This document shows, in pieces, positions 1 to 11,062 of a stretch of 64,000 bases of DNA. The notes below the pieces were generated by a model, which saw only the letters and a list, made by a program, of their open reading frames with translations, did not search any database and was not told the DNA's origin. Origin of the DNA: Aphrophora alni (lineage: Eukaryota > Arthropoda > Insecta > Hemiptera > Aphrophoridae); NCBI GenBank assembly GCA_963513935.1, contig OY740774.1, forward strand, positions 26,059,949 to 26,123,948, in the 5' to 3' direction. Both the position numbers and the translations under genes were made by a program. The first letter of the stretch is position 1. Each line of letters opens with the position of its first letter.

Positions 1-60
1 AAGAACAAGAGTTCGTCAAAAGATAACTGATAGGAAGAGAGGATCTAACCTATTACTAAT
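1..60 (+). repeat. Repeat A, 3' fragment
   Basis: Truncated by the window edge. It holds the characteristic core 'gaacaagagtt', a 'gataggaa' step and 'gaggatctaacc', shared with the other Repeat A copies of this window. Confidence 0.6.
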
Positions 61-120
61 AGTAAATTACTAATTGTAGTAATGATTTGGTAAATCATAT
101 TTGAAATGCTTTTTTTAAAT

Positions 121-450
121 TTTTGTGTGATAATTATTACTTTTAAAAACAGAAATATCAAGTATTTTATTTTTCATTTTATATTACTTACAAGAATTAA
201 TAATTTATAAGTGTTTATTTTTTATTGTAAAAAATTCTTGATATTTTTTAAGGCAAGAAAACCTCTCGGTCATAATTCTAATTGCTTAGAACTAGAAGAA
301 GCAAGGGTGTATTAAATACAGGCTTCTAGGTCTCGAGCATACAATAGGTGGTCAAGATTGATCTGATAGGAACGATGAAGAGAAGAATATGACGTAAGAT
401 TTTATTTAAAGAAGGTGTAGATCCACATAGATCCTATCGGGATTGTTTGT
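121..450 (+). repeat. Repeat A copy (long form)
   Basis: Carries the order of blocks typical of this family: an AT-rich leader, 'aggcaagaaaacctctcgg', a middle part, 'tggtcaagattgatctgat', then 'gtgtagatccacatag' and 'cgggattg'. No coding frame and no clear pol III boxes were seen, so the class (SINE or MITE) is undecided. Confidence 0.65.
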
Positions 451-454
451 AATA

Positions 455-760
455 ATTTATTTTTGATGATTTATTACTTAAAAAAAAGAAAATATGAAGA
501 ATTTTAAAATTTTTTATTTGTAATTCTTATACAATTTATGTAAGCGTTTATTTTTAACTTTAAAAATTCTTGTTTTTAAAAGGCAAGAAAACCTCTCTCT
601 CACTATCGCTTTAAAAGAAGAAGAAGAAAAGCGCATAAAATAAAGACTCCTATGCCACGAATAGCGTCATAGTCTGGAAATAATAAAATTTGGTCAAGAG
701 AGGCTTGATAGGAACGACGCAAAAGAGAAACTAAACTAAAATTAATTAAACAAGTTTTGC
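455..760 (+). repeat. Repeat A copy, left arm of inverted pair
   Basis: Same family in plus orientation, including the AT-rich leader ('acaatttatgtaagcg'), 'aggcaagaaaacctctc' and 'gataggaacgacgcaaaag'. It is closely matched in reverse by 2290-2655, more closely than most family members match each other. Confidence 0.65.
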
Positions 761-2234
761 TCTATGGTATGAGAAGAAACTGGATTGTTATAATTATGTG
801 AGCTACATTGCATCGACGACCAGTCTTTCTAGTTGTTAGACTATTACTGATTTGTCTGATGTATTTGTTATTTCACAATTTGTATGACAGCTGATATATT
901 AAATTCTAGATTCACAAGTTTTATTACGAAATATAGTATAAGGTTTTTTAGTAACTTTTTCTATTGAAAAGTAAATGGCAAAACAATTTTGCAAAGTGCG
1001 CATTTAGGTTTATTACACTGATTGCAGCTATAAATTTATCTTCGTGGGGTTGTAAATCTGACGGAAAATATGGCTTCACGAGAATATTATTTAAATAAGA
1101 GACCGTTGTATGTATATATTTCTGTGGTATATTATTATTTATAATACAAACTAATTAGTCAATAATTCAAGTCAGGAAAAACCGCTAACTCAATAATTAA
1201 CTTCGAGTTTGTTATATAATAAAGATTAGCTATACAAAAAAGCAATAACTTAATTCATCCTTTGTTAAATCATCGTTTAATTACATTGTATTCAGTTTCA
1301 AATTACTATGTTACTTTTAATATCTCGCAGTTATTCCAACATTTCACATTTAAAAAAACAAATATTACAACTCTTAGAAAACATTAAAAATATTGCCAGC
1401 TGTATTTTTTTACTCAAAATGCAAGATTACAACGCAAAGAAAATTTTTATCAGTTTCTACCCCATTACATAAATCTTACATAATACGCTTCTACAACATT
1501 AAACAAAGGAATTGTAATTTAATCCACCCCTTTATCTGGTAAAGAATGGGTGTATCAGTTCAATACTTTATTAAATCATTTTAAAACGGATGTTAACACT
1601 GCAAATCGATATCCTACAAACAAAACTGCGAATATGTTTTAAACAGAACAGGGTATAAAATGTTGCTGAACAATCTTATAACACTAAGTTTATTTTTATT
1701 GGCAAAAACACAAAAATATCTTTTACCAACATTATAACATCAAAAGTCTAATGGTCGTTTTCTTCGCTGATGTATAGAGTGTAAATCTTTTCTTAACAAT
1801 TCTTCAGGAGCTTTCGAAAGTAATTTTGTACGAAATATATTTGTTTATTTTTATTCAAAGAACTTTTTGAAAATCTATGGACATTTTGTGTTCTGAAATT
1901 AAATTTATTTACTTTAAGTCCATGCGAGATCTACAAAAACCCACTCTTTATATTTATGTTCTTCTTGAAATCAGTTAGCAAAGTTAAATGTAACAAATCT
2001 AGGTAAACATATTTTGTTAAGTGAATTATTTACTAAAGTCCCACAGACAAAAAACAATACAGGATTTTATATATTGATTTATGACAATAGACCTATGTAA
2101 ACATTATGGTCTATCAATAATAATGACAAAAGATATATTTTACCTATCTTTCTATTGCTGTAGATGACTATTGTTTGTGGTTTTATTTGAATAAATAACA
2201 ACATTTTCTCTTCCCTTAACAAATAAACGTTTTT
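761..2234. other. AT-rich spacer, nothing recognised
   Basis: About 1.5 kb lying between two inverted Repeat A copies. No reading frame of note, no RNA gene and no internal repeat was recognised. Confidence 0.6.
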
Positions 2235-2655
2235 ACCCCCAGGGGCCTCCTATAGTGAGAACGGGGTTGCCAATCCCGATGGGATCTAGCTGAATTTACA
2301 TCTTGTTTTATTTAGTTTTAGTTTAGATTTCTCTTTTGCGTCGTTCCTATCAAATCTCTCTTGACCAAATCTTTGGTTAAAGATTTCTTCGTGAGAAATC
2401 ATCTCCGTAACAAGACTCTAACATCTCCCTAACTCGTGGGCTAGAATTCTTTATTTTATGAGCTTTTCTTCTTCTTCTTTTTAACGCGATAGTGAGCGAG
2501 ATGTTTTCTTGCCTTTTAAAAACAAGAATTTTAAAATTAAAAATAAACGCTTACATAAATTGTATAAGAACTACAAATAAAAATTTAAAAAAAAATCATC
2601 ATATTTTCTTTTTTTAAAGTAATAAGTTAAATCATCAAAAATTTAAAAAAATAAT
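2235..2655 (-). repeat. Repeat A copy, right arm of inverted pair
   Basis: Minus-strand copy. Its plus-strand reading begins with the 'ccaggggcctcctatagtg' end, passes 'gcgtcgttcctatca' and 'ttttcttgcctttta', and ends in the AT-rich leader. It mirrors 455-760 over roughly 300 bp. Confidence 0.7.
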
Positions 2656-2664
2656 TAAATACAT

Positions 2665-2905
2665 ACCTAAGGGCTCGATAATGAGTAAAAATTAATTTCA
2701 ATGGTGCATATGCGAGGTAATTAATTTGGTAACTGAAAAATTGCAACAATAAAACAAATTCAAGTGAGAAGTCGTCGCACTATTGGAAGCGACTAGGATA
2801 GCTCAGTTGGTTGAGCAATGGCGCGTTAAGCCAAAGGTCCTGGGTTCGATTCCCAGTCTAGGTTGTATATTTCTTACTTGAAATATTATTGTAATAATTT
2901 AATGC
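2665..2905 (+). repeat. tRNA-derived SINE
   Basis: A tRNA-like head is preceded by 'gtgagaagtcgtcgc' and followed by a 'gtatatttcttacttgaaa' tail. The same order of blocks recurs at 40546-40765 and, inverted, at 40290-40460, so this is a dispersed family and not a lone tRNA gene. The exact ends are uncertain. Confidence 0.7.
2792..2863 (+). ncRNA. tRNA-like head of SINE (pol III promoter boxes)
   Basis: This is 72 nt long and folds as a tRNA cloverleaf. Box A reads TAGCTCAGTTGG and box B reads GGTTCGATTCC, both matching the pol III consensus. The T arm (CTGGG/CCCAG) and D arm (GCTC/GAGC) pair. The acceptor stem has one mismatch and two wobbles, and the anticodon loop GCGTTAA lacks the usual U33. 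These defects and the dispersed copies point to a SINE head instead of a working tRNA. Confidence 0.7.
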
Positions 2906-3539
2906 TTTAACTTTGATTCTCCGTCCAGGTTTCCACGCTGTACAACACTCGAATATGGTCTTAAACATTAGGTGTCTTATACTGTTGATTAAGTTTTCAT
3001 TCCACAAAACATTAACATCACTTTCTTTTCAATACTGATTGGCTTTTAATGAACTATCTATTTCCAATATTGAGCCCAATAAATACAATCCTGTTTTGTT
3101 TTCAATTTATATACATTTCTACTGAGTGGTTAGTTAAATATTCAATTTTGTAGTTACAAAAAAATACGTTGCCATATCAACTGTCTGGTCACACAGTAGT
3201 TGGCATCTGCTCTATTCTGAGCTATCACTTGGTTGTCTGGGAACAACAGGTGGTACAAGACTACACTCCATAAGTCTTTACCCCAGTATTAAACGTTCTC
3301 AACAAATTCTTAGATGTACACATCAAAATATATTTGAAAAGAATTAAATTAGTGGGGCACTCCTTACAGTTTTTTGCTCGTTTAAATTTGTTTTGATAAT
3401 GATTAAAAAATTTCCATAGTAATTCAATATATATTACTTGTATAAAAATATCATTTCATTATATTTAAATGAATGTTCTTAATAAGTAGGTGAACTTATT
3501 ATATAATGAGTTTTCGACAAGGGGCTTTGATAAATGTAT
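2906..3539. other. Unassigned AT-rich DNA
   Basis: No gene, repeat or structural element was recognised here. Confidence 0.5.
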
Positions 3540-3900
3540 TTTACACTCTTTTATCAAAGAAAACGACCTAAATACATCTGCTTATATAATGTAGTTTGAA
3601 TGCCGTTATTGTATTCATGCCAATGAAAATACATTTGAAGGTAGAATACAAGATTGTTCAACTGCTTTTTATACTCGATTTCATTCAGAAATATTTGCAG
3701 TTACTGTTGTTAGTACACAATTTTCAATTTTAACATTCACCTTCAGAGTTTTATGAAATTTGTTTATACAGATAAAGTGGCTAATAATATTACATTTACC
3801 TTTACTTAATGATGTATTGTTAAAGCTGTACGTTCTTTTATGTAATATAGTAGAAGAATAAAATTCCATTTATCAACAATAAAATTGTGTTTTTTTATGA
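3540..3900. repeat. Repeat C copy
   Basis: Shares ordered blocks with 18000-18340, 14290-14620 and 6520-6830: 'cctaaatacat', 'tgccaatgaaaatacattt', a 'ttcaactgc' step and a 'cagaaatatttgcagtt' step. Old and diverged. Class unknown. Confidence 0.45.
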
Positions 3901-4356
3901 TTTAAAACAATTTTAGTGTTTTTATTTCTCACTGTCAGTATATTTTAGAAACATCCAAGGGTTTAAACGAGAAAACCCCTATATAAAAGGCATAAATTGT
4001 GTTTAATCTACGTGTTTATATTTAAATAATACTTTATATTCTACCCTACCATAACTCGGTACCGAGTTACTTCAAACCGTCCCATTAGAGCTACAGGGTT
4101 TGTATCCCCTATTGGAATGTATTCTTAAGGAAAGGAAGAAACTCTTTATGCACCATCAGAATAGCCCATTATGGGCCTCCCGGTATTTTCCAGTATAGTC
4201 ACTAAAATCCTAAAACCTCCATTTTCCAGAATGCAGCACAATACGTATTGCAGATAATTTAAAACTGTAGCCATATGTTTGACCTGATTTGGATAATTTG
4301 TGTATAAAATTTTCTACTCAGGGCCTTTCTCGTTGCCGCAGGTCTTCTGTCCATAT
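3901..4356. other. Unassigned DNA
   Basis: A moderately less AT-rich stretch before the transposon. No supported feature. Confidence 0.4.
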
Positions 4357-4358
4357 TA

Positions 4359-4390
4359 TAGCCCAACCGCTTAGAAAAAAACCTGCGCAG
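4359..4390 (+). repeat. Left terminal inverted repeat
   Basis: Pairs with 5241-5271; the outermost 28 bases are identical before a one-base indel. Confidence 0.8.
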
Positions 4391-4580
4391 AACCGTGATC
4401 TCGAGAGTGGATTGCGCACTGATGTAGGGGCAATGGCGGGGAGGATATTGAGCGATGGAGGGGATTAGTCACTGTCGCGTCGTTGGTGCCATCGTATCTT
4501 TGAAGTAAACGTTTGTGTCAGTCCGAGTCCGTGCTAATCGCTATTTACACACTTTAGTTGTATCTAGTCTTGTGAATGTC

Positions 4581-5048
4581 ATGTCTTCTTCGTCAAAATC
4601 GGCTTGTACTTCGGGTCGTCCGTTACGTGGCCAGGCTCGTGAATTAGTGTTTAATGTTTACACTCATCTGAAGGAGCAAAAAGAACAATTTAAATTAAAA
4701 TACAATGTTTTTGAAGCTACAAGTAATGCTACAGGTGTTTCGGAGTCTCTGGTCAAGAAAATTGCGGCTGAAGGAAAACAATCTCTCGCAAAAGGCAGTT
4801 TGACGTTCTCCACTCCTCAAGGGAAAAAACGTTCTCGAAATAAAAAAATATTTGTTGACGATTTCACGCAATGTGTAATTAGAAGAAAGATACACGAGTT
4901 CTATGTAGTGAAAAAAACACTACATTATTACACTTTTACTATTATAAGTTGCGTGTTACTATATTTTATTTCATCTAAATACACTGGAAATACTTTAACA
5001 TTTTTTAAAAATAGAATTCATTTAAATTTTATTATACCTACCAAATAA
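4581..5048 (+). pseudogene. N-terminal fragment of DDE_3-type transposase
   Basis: The start is placed at the second Met (MSSSSKSACTSG), where the recognisable protein begins; the frame is open from 4515. The segment 'GQARELVFNVYTHLKEQKE' followed by 'ATGVSESLVKKIAAEGK' is the helix-turn-helix region of an insect transposase family with a C-terminal DDE_3 endonuclease. A basic stretch (GKKRSRNKK) and 'VDDFTQCVIRRKIHEFY' follow. After about residue 115 the frame becomes low-complexity and hydrophobic and stops, so the catalytic domain is missing. In the family, N- and C-terminal parts form one protein; a decayed C-terminus of apparently the same family lies at 27551-28533. It could instead be a first exon followed by intron sequence, but the right inverted end only 190 bp downstream argues for deletion. 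Confidence 0.65.
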
Positions 5049-5240
5049 AACACATATATTAAAATTGTAAACACAGTAAATGTCTAACTGTGTGTCTTAC
5101 TTTTCCATGAGGTTATAAAATAGAATGTTTGTACAAATGCGCGGCCGCTCTCCCAGTAGTCGCCAAGGAGGGGATAGAGACAGGGAAGGCGGGAAGCCCG
5201 GCTTCTCCTACCACAGTTCCACCTGCGCGAGACTCAACTG

Positions 5241-5271
5241 CTGCAAGGTTTTTTTCTAAGCGGTTGGGCTA
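5241..5271 (-). repeat. Right terminal inverted repeat
   Basis: Reverse complement of the left end, followed directly by the TA target dinucleotide. Confidence 0.8.
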
Positions 5272-5273
5272 TA

Positions 5274-5930
5274 GTAACGGAAGCAGTTCATCTGCTGATT
5301 TCTTCTGTTTTACACGTTTTCAGCCACTATCTTCCAGTTCGCTACAATGTCGGTCACCCCTTGTCACTCGTCGCTCCACTTGTTGCATAGGAAGAAAGAC
5401 AAGTATGTGACGCTTGTCTTTACAGCTTTTGCAGTTTTCACTATTCAGATATTTTCGGGAAAGCACATGTCCAGACAAATAGTTGACTTCACTGTACCTT
5501 CTATCGTGGTATTTCGCTAGGTTTTCAAAGAGCCTGACAGTACATCTCCCTTTTTCTTCTCCTAGGCATCGCACCATCGTTGTAACTCTAAATATTCTTC
5601 TGGCTAACTGTTTCTATCACTTATCCATATTGATTCCACCGTATTTCTTTTCATGCGTCAGTTGATAAATAGATGACAGCTTCAAACACGGTGCGATAGG
5701 CGCAACCAACTTCTACAGACCCCATCCCTTGCATTAATTAATTGCAGTCTTCTTCCATACTTCTTATGTCTGTGAGAGTTTTCCCAATGTCGGTTTCATA
5801 CCACATGATTGAAAGCGTTACTGAAATTAAAACTCCGCATTTGGTTTCTTTCGGCCCTTAGCATAACAGTTCTGGTTGCGGTTGGTTTCATTAAGCCATA
5901 AAATACAACATGCTAATTCAATCTAGGTAA
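5274..5930. other. Less AT-rich, possibly decayed coding DNA
   Basis: Base composition rises here compared with the surroundings. An 85-codon minus-strand frame (5577 to 5320) contains 'YSEVNYLSGHVLSRKY' and two Cys-x2-Cys-like spacings (ENCKSCKDK), which resembles real protein more than the other frames nearby. I do not recognise the family. It may be a remnant of another transposon. Confidence 0.3.
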
Positions 5931-6440
5931 AATTCATTTTTGAAGGAAAATATATTTATATATTGTGTTTTGTTTTTTCAACAAAATATGGTTTTAAGTG
6001 TTTAATATTTGGTTCCAGTTTTAGGTTTCCACCAGGATATTATGGAAATAAAAGCGGTTTTATTGAATTGAGTACAGCCCAGGTGTAGCGATTATGACAG
6101 ATCCATATCCACCTTCGATAATCGAGTTCTAGATAAAATATATGACCACTAACAGAAATCTACATTTTTTTATTACTCCAGTCTATGTGTTAGTAATTTT
6201 CAGTAAAGAAATTAACAAAAAAAATTATTTTTTCCGAAATTTGGTATTGTCACTTAAGCAATTGAAGAAATAAAAAAATGGTATATTTTTAGATCTCTCA
6301 TCAATATAAAGAAGTAGACTATAAATTACGTTTCTTAAAACATCACCACTAAATTTTCAAAAGTTTCTTTTAATACAAATAATAATTACTAAATAAATAA
6401 TTTCCATCAATTGTTACTTGAAAAATATTTACACTGTATA
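5931..6440. other. Unassigned AT-rich DNA
   Basis: Nothing recognised. Confidence 0.5.
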
Positions 6441-6497
6441 GAATACGACCAAATACACAAAGAATACGACCAAATACACAAAGAATACGACCAAATA
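6441..6497 (+). repeat. Tandem repeat, 21-bp unit, about 2.7 copies
   Basis: Units starting at 6441, 6462 and 6483 each begin 'gaatacgaccaaata' and are essentially identical. Confidence 0.9.
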
Positions 6498-6519
6498 ACG
6501 TTTGCTTTTATGATGTTGG

Positions 6520-6830
6520 GTAAATGTTCTTTTTGTATTCGTATCAATTAAAATAATTTTAGTGCTATAATATTATTCAATATTTTATATCCTGTTTTTT
6601 CTAAGAAATATTCGCAGTTTAGTTGGGAGGAAATCGTTTTCCACATTAACATCCACCGTCAAAACAATTAAACGTGGTCTTGAACTGATGCAGCTATTCT
6701 TTACCAGATAAGGGGTAGATTAAATTACATTATATTTCACTTAATGGGGTAGGATTGTATTATACGTGATTTATTTTATTTAATGGGGTAGAAAGTGTTG
6801 AATTTACACTTTGCTATAAGCTATAACCTT
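6520..6830. repeat. Repeat C copy
   Basis: Shares 'aagaaatattcgcagtt', 'aaatcgttttccacattaac', 'cgtcaaaaca' and 'aatggggtagaaagt' with 14290-14620. Confidence 0.5.
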
Positions 6831-7780
6831 TATTGTGTATGAGCAAAAAATACAGTAGCCAAAAAAAATAAAAAATACTTATCCCAAAAACGCTCTCAAA
6901 CAATAAGAGGCCTCCATTTGGCGGCATAACTTCCTTCACCATGTTGACCACGGCTTTCCACAGGTCAATATCTGTTCTCGCTGTCCGAATATTTGCTGTC
7001 ATCTTGGCAATGTGTCCCTTTCCGCCATCATGGTTCTCCATATTCCGATTAGTAGATAGAGTACCTCATCGTCCAATATTGTGGGCATAATTTTGTCTTA
7101 AACTTTACAACAAAAATTTTAAATTCTTTGCTTTATTCAAATTCGTAGTGTAAGCTACAAATGTGAGGTTTTGATTATTTTAATTTAGACTTACACTATA
7201 GTAAGTACGAGAGTGCCCATATAATCATGGTTTATATCCCTCTTTTTGTCTTTTTTGTCATGTACGTAAAAAAAATATATAAAAAAAAATAATAATAAAT
7301 AAAATGAAAAAGTTAAAAAAATTAAGATAAGAACATGAAATTTTGTATAAAGGGGAAATACTGTGCTCATTAGAACTTCATTGGAATTATTAAAAATTGA
7401 ATTGAAAATGTCAAATGGTGAAGAGTTTTTTGATCATATCTACTACTTAGATAAAAATTTGGAGATTTCAATTTTGCATGTAACGGTAACAAACTCTCTA
7501 TGACGACATAAAACAAAGTTATTGTAATAAACATAATTATAAATATTGCTATCCAAAGAAAATGTGATATTCGTTTAGATACTAGATCTGACAAGAATTT
7601 AACATATACAGTACATATCTACGAGGACCGTTTTAAGGTCTAACCGACGTCAAAAAATACTGACCATAGCCTATATAATACGAGGTTCATAAGACCTGTG
7701 TAACAACTGTTTTAAGCAATCTTGCCGTATTGGGTTAGGTTATGGCTTTCAATACAACCTATTAATATATATTGACAACC

Positions 7781-7786
<6 letters not shown>
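6831..7786. other. Unassigned AT-rich DNA
   Basis: Small open frames occur on the minus strand but have no recognisable domain, and the composition is that of the background. Confidence 0.5.

Positions 7787-7840
<54 letters not shown>
7787..7840 (+). repeat. (TA)n microsatellite
   Basis: More than 20 uninterrupted TA units, bordered on both sides by copies of 'aacctatt-a/g-atat'. Confidence 0.95.
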
Positions 7841-7841
<1 letters not shown>

Positions 7842-9379
7842 ATAACCTATTGATATAGCCTATAGGTCCTTGATCGTTCAATACAATGTAATACTAGGCC
7901 TAAGAAACCAAACTTCGGACATTATGTTTAAAGAATCTACTTGTATTACAGTGTAAGTAGGGATTGGGTATGTACCATGATGGCGCCCATCGAAATGTTT
8001 GTTTTGTACTTTGGTATGTGAGGTAGATTTCACGTCATTATGATTTTGGAATATATCCAATTGTTAACTAATTGGAGCGTGGAATATATTTTTCACTTCG
8101 TTAATTTGATAGTTATAATTGTAGTACAGATTAAATGTACTAAAATGAAACTGTGTGAAAATAATAACAGGGTTTTAATTTTTATTTGATGCAAATGTAC
8201 TGGGAATTTATCTGTTATTTTGAAGAAAATCTTTATAATAAACTTAAAACAATTATTAATTTTGACAATAAGTTGGAGAAAAACACTTAAATAAAACTCC
8301 GAATTTTTATCGGTAATGTTAAAAATAAAATATTATAAAAGAAATAATATTTTTTTATTTATTAAAAACAGATTTTAACTTGCAATTTATTTTAAAACAA
8401 CTTTACAATAATTTATATCAGAAAATTAATGGTGAAACTGAAATTCTGATTGGTTTTAGAAATGAAAGGTTTTCCATTTACAAGCTTTTTATTGCAGGTG
8501 GTGTGCGAATACATTCGGCTTTGATTGGTTTTGAATAAACTATGTTTCAACATTGAGAAAAAAAAACTTTGGAGAGTTTTGAAGAGTAGTAATATAGATA
8601 ATTAGCTGCAAATATAACAGAAATGTACGAGGGTAACAAGATACATGTTGAGATTAGAAAAAAAAATTACAATCTTAATAGAAATCTTTATGGTATCGTA
8701 ACAATTATATATAATTTGTAATAACTATGTCGAACATGTGTTGTAGAAGTAAAAACAAAGTTGTAAAGAAGTAAAGATTGGAAGGAGTGAGATATTTTTT
8801 TTAAAATTACACTGTAATATGCTCTTTAACTCACAGGATAATAGTTCTTTAAACGGAAAGTCTAATAGTTATGTGGGTTGCATTCTGAAACGTTGCTACT
8901 CTGTGAAGGGGCTCAGTATAGTAAATTAGAATCTATCTTGCACTTTTAATTATATTTCTAGATTATTTTTTTTATATGTACGTGCATGCGAGCATAACGT
9001 GAAAAACTAAAAGTGTAGATTAATCTATGACAGTGCATAATAGGTTTAATTTGAAATGTTTATAATTTTTATGTTATTCGTATTTAATTAAAACCAGATT
9101 TATTCAATAAATTTACTTATAAATACAGTCCTACTTTTTAAGGAGTTCTATAATTTAAAATAAAAAATATATATTTTTTAAACATGATTTTCTTTTGGTA
9201 GTTGGTAGTTTTCAATCAAAAATGAAAGTGAAATAGACACCGTCTATAAAACAAATAAGGGCCTAAACTTGCTTTGCTTCTGGTACAAACAAGTCCTCAG
9301 ATTAAATGATATATGATTCAAATGGATAATTAAAAATTGCAAATTTTGTTAATTATATCTTAACCATAGTATTGTTTTA
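7841..9379. other. Unassigned AT-rich DNA
   Basis: No supported gene, RNA or repeat. Confidence 0.5.
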
Positions 9380-9720
9380 CTTCCAATTTTTCACACGAAT
9401 TTAAGTCGGCGATTTTTATACCTCACTAATATTTTAACGAAATCGTTACAGGCAAATCTTGAGATATCAAGTATTTAACAGCCTAATAGTAGATTTTAGA
9501 TTTTTTTACTGATAACTCATAATTCGGTTATTTTGGAGAAATTGTGAGTAACACGTTATATTTGGGTCCTTAGAGGCCGTTGAGCGGAATTTAATCAAAA
9601 ATCTTCAGACGCCAGATAGATATCATTTTTCAAAATCTATTCTACAGATTTCGTTAAAAAGTTTTGTGAAATGTGAAGATTAACGACGCTAATCTCTACA
9701 AAATAGTAAGTGTAACAAAT
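9380..9720. repeat. Repeat B-like copy
   Basis: Contains the pattern 'gggtccttagaggccgttga' followed by 'atttaatcaaaaat', matching stretches near 32080 and 49240. Strongly diverged. Confidence 0.4.
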
Positions 9721-10049
9721 AAAATTAAGGAATAATGGCAAAAAACATCCTCTGTTGTTAGAAGTTGTAGGACGTGTTTTTGGCACAAACGAAGCACATT
9801 TAGATAATTATTAAATAATAGATATTTTTTCATCGACTGTGTTTAATAATTCCAGACAACTGTCTAACTATTCTAAGGGCTATAAAATCAATCTTTTAAA
9901 CAAAAATGCATTATTTCCTTTAGTAATTGTAAAGGAATTTGTATCTTAAAGTTGTGATCAATAACTACTAATATTACTTAAAATATTTACACTTCAAATG
10001 TAAAACTGTTTCATTACATTTTAAACACACAAATTATAATGATATATCG
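9721..10049. other. Unassigned AT-rich DNA
   Basis: Nothing recognised. Confidence 0.5.
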
Positions 10050-10460
10050 AAAATAAATGTTATTAATAAACCAAATTTCGTTGTTGAAATACTTTGAGTT
10101 TCTATTGACAGTGTTGAAGTCAAAAAAATAGAGATAAATATTGAACGTCATGAAAGTTATACATCTGTATTAGTGATACGAAAAACAGATTTTAGAAAAG
10201 CAATTAGATAAAGCGTCTTTCTCTGTCTGTTGAAGTACCGACAAATACTCTTGACTGCAAAGTGGAAATAAGTAATGGAGATATACAACAGGCAGTTAAG
10301 CTTGTTGGCCATTAAATCCTTTCTTCTCTTTAAAGGCTTTCTTATCTTTCATATGATCACTTTTATTAATATTATTCCAATTGTTTCCTCTTATTTTATC
10401 AAAAAGAAGGGTCCTATTATCTCAAGAGAACAACTTTTTCGTTTAAACTATTATCACTCC
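10050..10460. repeat. Repeat D copy
   Basis: Shares 'tcttgactgcaaagtggaaat', 'gcattaaat/ccattaaatcc' and 'ggctttcttatcttt' in the same order with 18480-18850. Confidence 0.45.
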
Positions 10461-10529
10461 CAGAGGATCACTAGCGTGACAGTCCCGAGTTGTATCTACA
10501 CTTTTTTCATGTAATCTGGGGTTAGTCCC

Positions 10530-10660
10530 CTCTCTTTAAATGTTTTCTATTGAGTCACTCTTGATCTGTTTTTTTTTCTTTTCCGAAACTCGCTTTATTA
10601 GAGTATGTGTGGCTAGGTGTATTTATTTTATGTTCTCTTCTTCATTTTTTTATAAGTCGA
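10530..10660 (-). repeat. Repeat A copy, partial
   Basis: Plus-strand text 'gagtcactcttgatc', 'ttattagagtatgtgtggc' and 'ttttatgttctcttcttc' is the reverse of the middle part of the Repeat A unit. Confidence 0.5.
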
Positions 10661-10854
10661 CGCAATAAAATTTCATTTTTCATTCCAAGTTTGTTTACGA
10701 CTGCTTTTTTTGTTTCGATCATGAAAATATGTGTGTAATCAATGTGAACTGCAGTAGATGATATAAAACAATCTGATACTTTACGCTTCCATTTAATTAG
10801 GCAACAAGTTTCATTACAATAAAATATTAACTTAAAATATTTCCTTGTAAAAAT

Positions 10855-11062
10855 GAAGAGAACATAAAATAAGCCTCTTACCCTTCAATACTCTAATAGT
10901 GTCAGCTTCGGAAGAGAACAAGTAATACCTTATATGAAATATGAAAGAGAGAGATCTTACCCAACACTACTTGAAAAAAGAAGTAGATCCAGCTGGGCTA
11001 TCTCGGGTATTGGCTAGGAAATTGTCACACACGTACTTACTATAAGTACCCTGAGGGTAAAA
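10855..11062 (+). repeat. Repeat A copy
   Basis: Blocks in order: 'ataaaataagcctcttacc', 'atactctaatagtgtcagc', 'ggaagagaacaagta', 'gagatcttacccaacactac', 'gtagatccagctgggc', 'cgtacttactataagtac' and 'cctgagggtaaaa'. Confidence 0.75.

Larger units (their letters stand above)
4359..5271 (+). mobile_element. TA-flanked DDE element with deleted interior (about 913 bp)
   Basis: Inverted ends of about 30 bp: the left end begins TAGCCCAACCGCTTAG and the right end is its reverse complement (5241-5271), with a short indel near the inner side. TA dinucleotides flank both ends (4357-4358 and 5272-5273), as expected for IS630/Tc1/mariner-type insertion. Inside is only the N-terminal, DNA-binding part of a transposase (4581-5048). 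The catalytic domain is absent, so this looks like a non-autonomous deletion derivative. Confidence 0.8.

Noticed and set aside
2792..2863. Functional nuclear tRNA gene
   Set aside because: Acceptor mismatches and wobbles, no U33 in the anticodon loop, no oligo-T terminator, and the same head-plus-tail unit recurs elsewhere, so a SINE is the better reading.
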